From: Natronocella acetinitrilica | Lineage (GTDB): Bacteria; Pseudomonadota; Gammaproteobacteria; Nitrococcales; Aquisalimonadaceae | Length of the DNA stretch: 64,000 nucleotides | Direction of reading: 5' to 3' | Assembly: GCF_024170285.1 (NCBI RefSeq) | Contig: NZ_JALJXV010000006.1 | Span: 62,001 to 126,000, forward strand | Shown here: piece by piece, positions 61,340 to 64,000 of the stretch | Numbering within the stretch: the stretch's first letter is position 1 | Layout of the letters: every line of letters begins with the position of its first letter | Notes under the pieces: generated by a model | Database searches by the model: none | What the model was told of the DNA's origin: nothing | The model's input: the letters and a program-made list of their open reading frames with translations, nothing else | Made by a program: the position numbers and the translations under genes

Positions 61340-61632
61340 GGTGCTCTCCTGGTTATCAGCGTTAATGAACGCAAAACCGCCATGGCGCAATACGAATCCC
61401 CTGTCCCGGCCCCGGGGGATTCAGGCCATGGCGGTCACCAGTCAAGCGGTTGTTAGCGAACTGACGACTACCTCCCCCGGGCCTCAAAGCTGGGCCAAGG
61501 GTAGGTAAATCGCAGGGATTTCAAATCGCCGTCCGCCATCACGATAAACTCAAGTAAACTTGTAAAAACAGTAGCAAGTGGCCGACAAACGCGCAAGCGC
61601 GAACCGCAGGCGCCCGCCACAAGGAGAAGACC

Positions 61633-61956
61633 ATGCGGCGATTCCACATTGCCATCGGGGTTGCCGACATCGCGGCATCGGTGGAGGACTACACACAGCG
61701 CCTCGGTCAGGAGCCCGTTCTGGTGATCGCTGGTGAGTATGCACTGTGGCGCACCGACCGCCTCAACCTGTCGATCCGTTATGCACCGGCGGCACCGGGT
61801 GAACTGCGACATCTGGGCTGGGAGGACCCCCAGGCAGAGACGCTGTCCATCGAGCATGACGTGAACGGGCTGGTCTGGGAGCGCTTTTCGGCCCACGACC
61901 AGGCCGCCGAGATCGCCGCCATCTGGCCGGCCAGCAACTACAAGCCCGACTTCTAA
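61633..61956 (+). CDS. Glyoxalase/VOC superfamily protein
   Basis: 107 residues, start after AAGGAG. The N-terminal FHIAIGVADIAASVEDYTQRLG and the overall beta-alpha-beta-beta-beta pattern are those of the VOC fold, a half-size single module that would dimerise. His4 or His5 and Glu residues could bind metal. Substrate unknown. Confidence 0.82.
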   Translation: MRRFHIAIGVADIAASVEDYTQRLGQEPVLVIAGEYALWRTDRLNLSIRYAPAAPGELRHLGWEDPQAETLSIEHDVNGLVWERFSAHDQAAEIAAIWPASNYKPDF

Positions 61957-62104
61957 TCACTTCGTCAACGGACGATCCCGTCGAGAACAATCTCTCGCAT
62001 GCAAGATACCGCAGCGCACACCCCAGGTCGCCGACGCAGCCTGATCCAGTGACTGGGGCAGCATTCGCCGCAGCGGTCAGTGGGGCCAGTCCTGACCCGA
62101 ACCC

Positions 62105-62767
62105 TCAGGCGGCAGCGGGTATCTGCCGCGTCATGCGGTTCAGCGCCAGTTTGTAGATCGGCAGGAAGAACAGGATGCTGAAGCCCAGCTTGAACACGTA
62201 GTCCACCAGCGCTATCTCCACCCAGTTGGCCGCCATGAAGGGGTCGGGGCTGCGGTAGAACGCGGCCGAGAAGAACATCGCCGTATCCACGGCGTTGGCC
62301 AGCATGGTTGAGACCGCGGGGGCAAACCACCAGGGACCAAAGCCGCGAATGCGGTCGAACACGTTGGCATCCAGCAACTGGCCGACGAAGTAGGCGAGGA
62401 AACTGGCAAAGGCGATGCGGGCAACGAACAGGTTGAACTCGCTCAGGTTGCCGAAGCCCTGGAAGGCACCGCCCTGGAACAGTACCGAGAATACGTAGGA
62501 CAGCACCAGGGCCGGGAACATCACGCTGAGAATCACCCGGCGAGCCAACTCCTTTCCGTAGATACGAACCGTGAGGTCGGTCACCACGAAGATCAGCGGA
62601 AAGGACAACGCCCCCCAGGTGGTATGGAAACCGAAGATCTGAAACGGGATCTGCACCAGATAGTTACTGGCCGCGATCACCAGCACATGCAGACTGGCCA
62701 GCACGAAGTACAGCCGTCGGGAACCCGGCAGGAAGGGGTCACGGGAATGATCGGCTGGCAGATTCAT
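62105..62767 (-). CDS. yhhQ: Queuosine precursor transporter YhhQ
   Basis: 220 residues, six hydrophobic segments. LYFVLASLHVLVIAASNYLVQI, ALSFPLIFVVTDLTVRIYGK and FASFLAYFVGQLLDANVFDRI are typical of the vitamin transporter family YhhQ/QueT that imports preQ0/preQ1. No partner genes for queuosine synthesis are seen. Confidence 0.92.
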   Translation of the reverse strand: MNLPADHSRDPFLPGSRRLYFVLASLHVLVIAASNYLVQIPFQIFGFHTTWGALSFPLIFVVTDLTVRIYGKELARRVILSVMFPALVLSYVFSVLFQGGAFQGFGNLSEFNLFVARIAFASFLAYFVGQLLDANVFDRIRGFGPWWFAPAVSTMLANAVDTAMFFSAAFYRSPDPFMAANWVEIALVDYVFKLGFSILFFLPIYKLALNRMTRQIPAAA

Positions 62768-62808
62768 GGCGATGTCCGGTGTCTGGGCGAAGGTCGCAAA
62801 GTTTACTC

Positions 62809-62847
62809 AAAAAAAGACCGGAATCCAGCACAAGCCGAATTCCGGTC
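62809..62847 (-). terminator. Terminator of the gene at the right edge
   Basis: Stem GACCGGAAT / ATTCCGGTC; on the minus strand it is followed by seven T. It lies 17 bases after the stop at 62864. Confidence 0.88.
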
Positions 62848-62863
62848 GACTGTCCGGGACACT

Positions 62864-64000
62864 TTAATCCGCTGCCTGGATGAGCGCCCGGCAATCGGCA
62901 CGACTTGCCGGCGGTGACAGTCCATCAGCTGCATAGTCTGCGAACACTTTCGGGGAGTCGACAAAACCCGCACTCTCTGCATCCTGGACGTTCCATTCCA
63001 GCGTCGAGCCCCGATATGCCAGCCGGAAGGCTTCCGGCATGTCGTCATTGTCTCCACCCAGCACCTGCATGGTGACGCTGCGATCCCGGCCGGAGAGCAA
63101 CGGCAGGTCGAGTTGCAGGGTAGCCCCGTTCAACCGGGCCCAGCCTGCGTCTTCCAGATACAGCACCTCGGCATCAGGGTCACCAAGCGGGCCGGACTCT
63201 GCGTAGGCAATGCAGCCACGCATATCGCCTGCACCCGGCTCATCACCGGGCAGGAAGAACAGGCTCGCCAGGCCACGCAACTGATCGTTCTCGACGGCGG
63301 TCACCCAGAGGTAAGTGCCATCGATCTCTTCGGGCAGAATCCTGGGCAGGGTGGCGAAGCCGGCAATCTCCTCAAGATCTTCCGGAGTCAGTGTCTGATT
63401 GATCAGATCGCGCCCGGTCACCGCGATTTTCAGCGACTCGCTGGTGACACGGTCGAGTTCACCGCCGTTCAGTTCGTGCTTGATGGCATCGACCAGCGCA
63501 CTGACATTCTGCGCCAGCGTGTCGATCTGCGTCTGGTCACCGAAAGCGGGGGCAGACTGGGTGCCATTGACTCCATCCTGGCCCAGAAGCGCAGCCAGGG
63601 ATCGAGATGTCAGCAGCAGCTCGACCAGATCGGTGGGTTGAGTTGCCATGGGTGCCTGCGGCTCTGCCGTGATGATGCTGCGCTGTATCGTCACCCGGCT
63701 TGCAAGCGCCTGACCAGTCATTGCCCCACTCACCCGGCTTCGGATCTCCTCGGCGATCGCATTGATCGCGTCCGCGTCCTTCAGCAGATCCGACAGCAAG
63801 AGGTCGGGTGTCGCAGCCTGAAATTCCTGCCAGGTGGTCGCGATGGCGTCGTAGGCTACCCGGGCAGCAGCGTCCACATCCACGCCTTCGGCTTCCAGGG
63901 CCTGCAACAGCAGCCTGACCAATTCATTGAGGCTGAGACTGAACAAGGCCGCGGTCGTAGCGGACGCGGGCAGCAAGTCGCCCTCGAGCACAGCCTCGAT
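62864..64000 (-). CDS. Uncharacterised protein, truncated by the window edge
   Basis: At least 378 codons, open to the right edge, so the N-terminus is missing. Acidic, helical first part (TPDLLLSDLLKDADAINAIAEE) and a beta-rich end with AVENDQLRGLASLFFLPGDE and a C-terminal Cys. No membrane segment in the visible part and no family recognised. Confidence 0.7.
   Translation of the reverse strand: MEAVLEGDLLPASATTAALFSLSLNELVRLLLQALEAEGVDVDAAARVAYDAIATTWQEFQAATPDLLLSDLLKDADAINAIAEEIRSRVSGAMTGQALASRVTIQRSIITAEPQAPMATQPTDLVELLLTSRSLAALLGQDGVNGTQSAPAFGDQTQIDTLAQNVSALVDAIKHELNGGELDRVTSESLKIAVTGRDLINQTLTPEDLEEIAGFATLPRILPEEIDGTYLWVTAVENDQLRGLASLFFLPGDEPGAGDMRGCIAYAESGPLGDPDAEVLYLEDAGWARLNGATLQLDLPLLSGRDRSVTMQVLGGDNDDMPEAFRLAYRGSTLEWNVQDAESAGFVDSPKVFADYAADGLSPPASRADCRALIQAAD

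Overview
The window comes from a high-GC gammaproteobacterium. The gene order cinA-thpR-recA-recX-alaS-lysC-csrA-tRNA-Ser on one side and mutS-fdxA on the other is the usual gammaproteobacterial neighbourhood. The protein flavour (FdxA, DsbC/XerD, slipin) suggests something near the Ectothiorhodospiraceae/Chromatiales; that placement is my inference. Host genes occupy 1-9843 and 52365-64000.

Between them sits one complete-looking temperate siphovirus-type prophage of about 42.5 kb (9844-52364). It is integrated inside codons 8-14 of mutS. The native mutS promoter, ribosome-binding site, GTG start and first codons are left at 9754-9863, next to cinA. The rest of mutS begins at 52345, right after the phage integrase. 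The two copies of the crossover core (9844-9863 and 52345-52364) match at 19 of 20 bases. The phage supplies a new first four codons, so mutS is still open from a TTG codon that overlaps the integrase stop codon.

Phage layout. Leftward (minus strand) late genes run from the terminase small subunit (37645) through the lambda-like series TerL, Mor-like regulator, lysis/tail-fibre block, gpW, portal, S49 protease with nested scaffold, gpD, major capsid, joining and tail genes, the G/GT frameshift pair, tape measure and tail-tip genes, ending at 11354. Replication and immunity lie at 37948-44022: a Toprim-SF3 helicase protein, a DksA/TraR-like protein, a CII-like protein, a Cro-like protein, a LexA-type CI repressor, a WYL-like protein, and two groups of a 13-bp operator with the pattern TAGC-N5-GCTA. 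A rightward early operon (44051-52336), in which most genes overlap by 1-4 bases, carries small unknown proteins, an M15 peptidase, an orphan C5 methyltransferase, a RING-like finger protein, a DUF4224 protein and the integrase, and runs directly into mutS.

Foreign cassettes lie in opposite orientation inside the phage modules. At 25400-28730 there is a triple array of small membrane proteins and a lipoprotein, separated by decayed copies of the flanking phage genes. A RelE/NadS toxin-antitoxin pair is at 33900-34531 and a membrane protein at 47616-48245. A symmetrical array of twelve ATGGAACA octamers around alternating purine-pyrimidine DNA lies between the helicase and the terminase (37680-37936).

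The most striking candidates are the mutS-integrated prophage as a possible mismatch-repair switch, the octamer array, and the self-duplicating cassette array. On the host side, a histidine-ammonia-lyase-like protein without the usual catalytic triad (57962-59422) and a PheS-like ligase homologue (60611-61339) flank rlmM.
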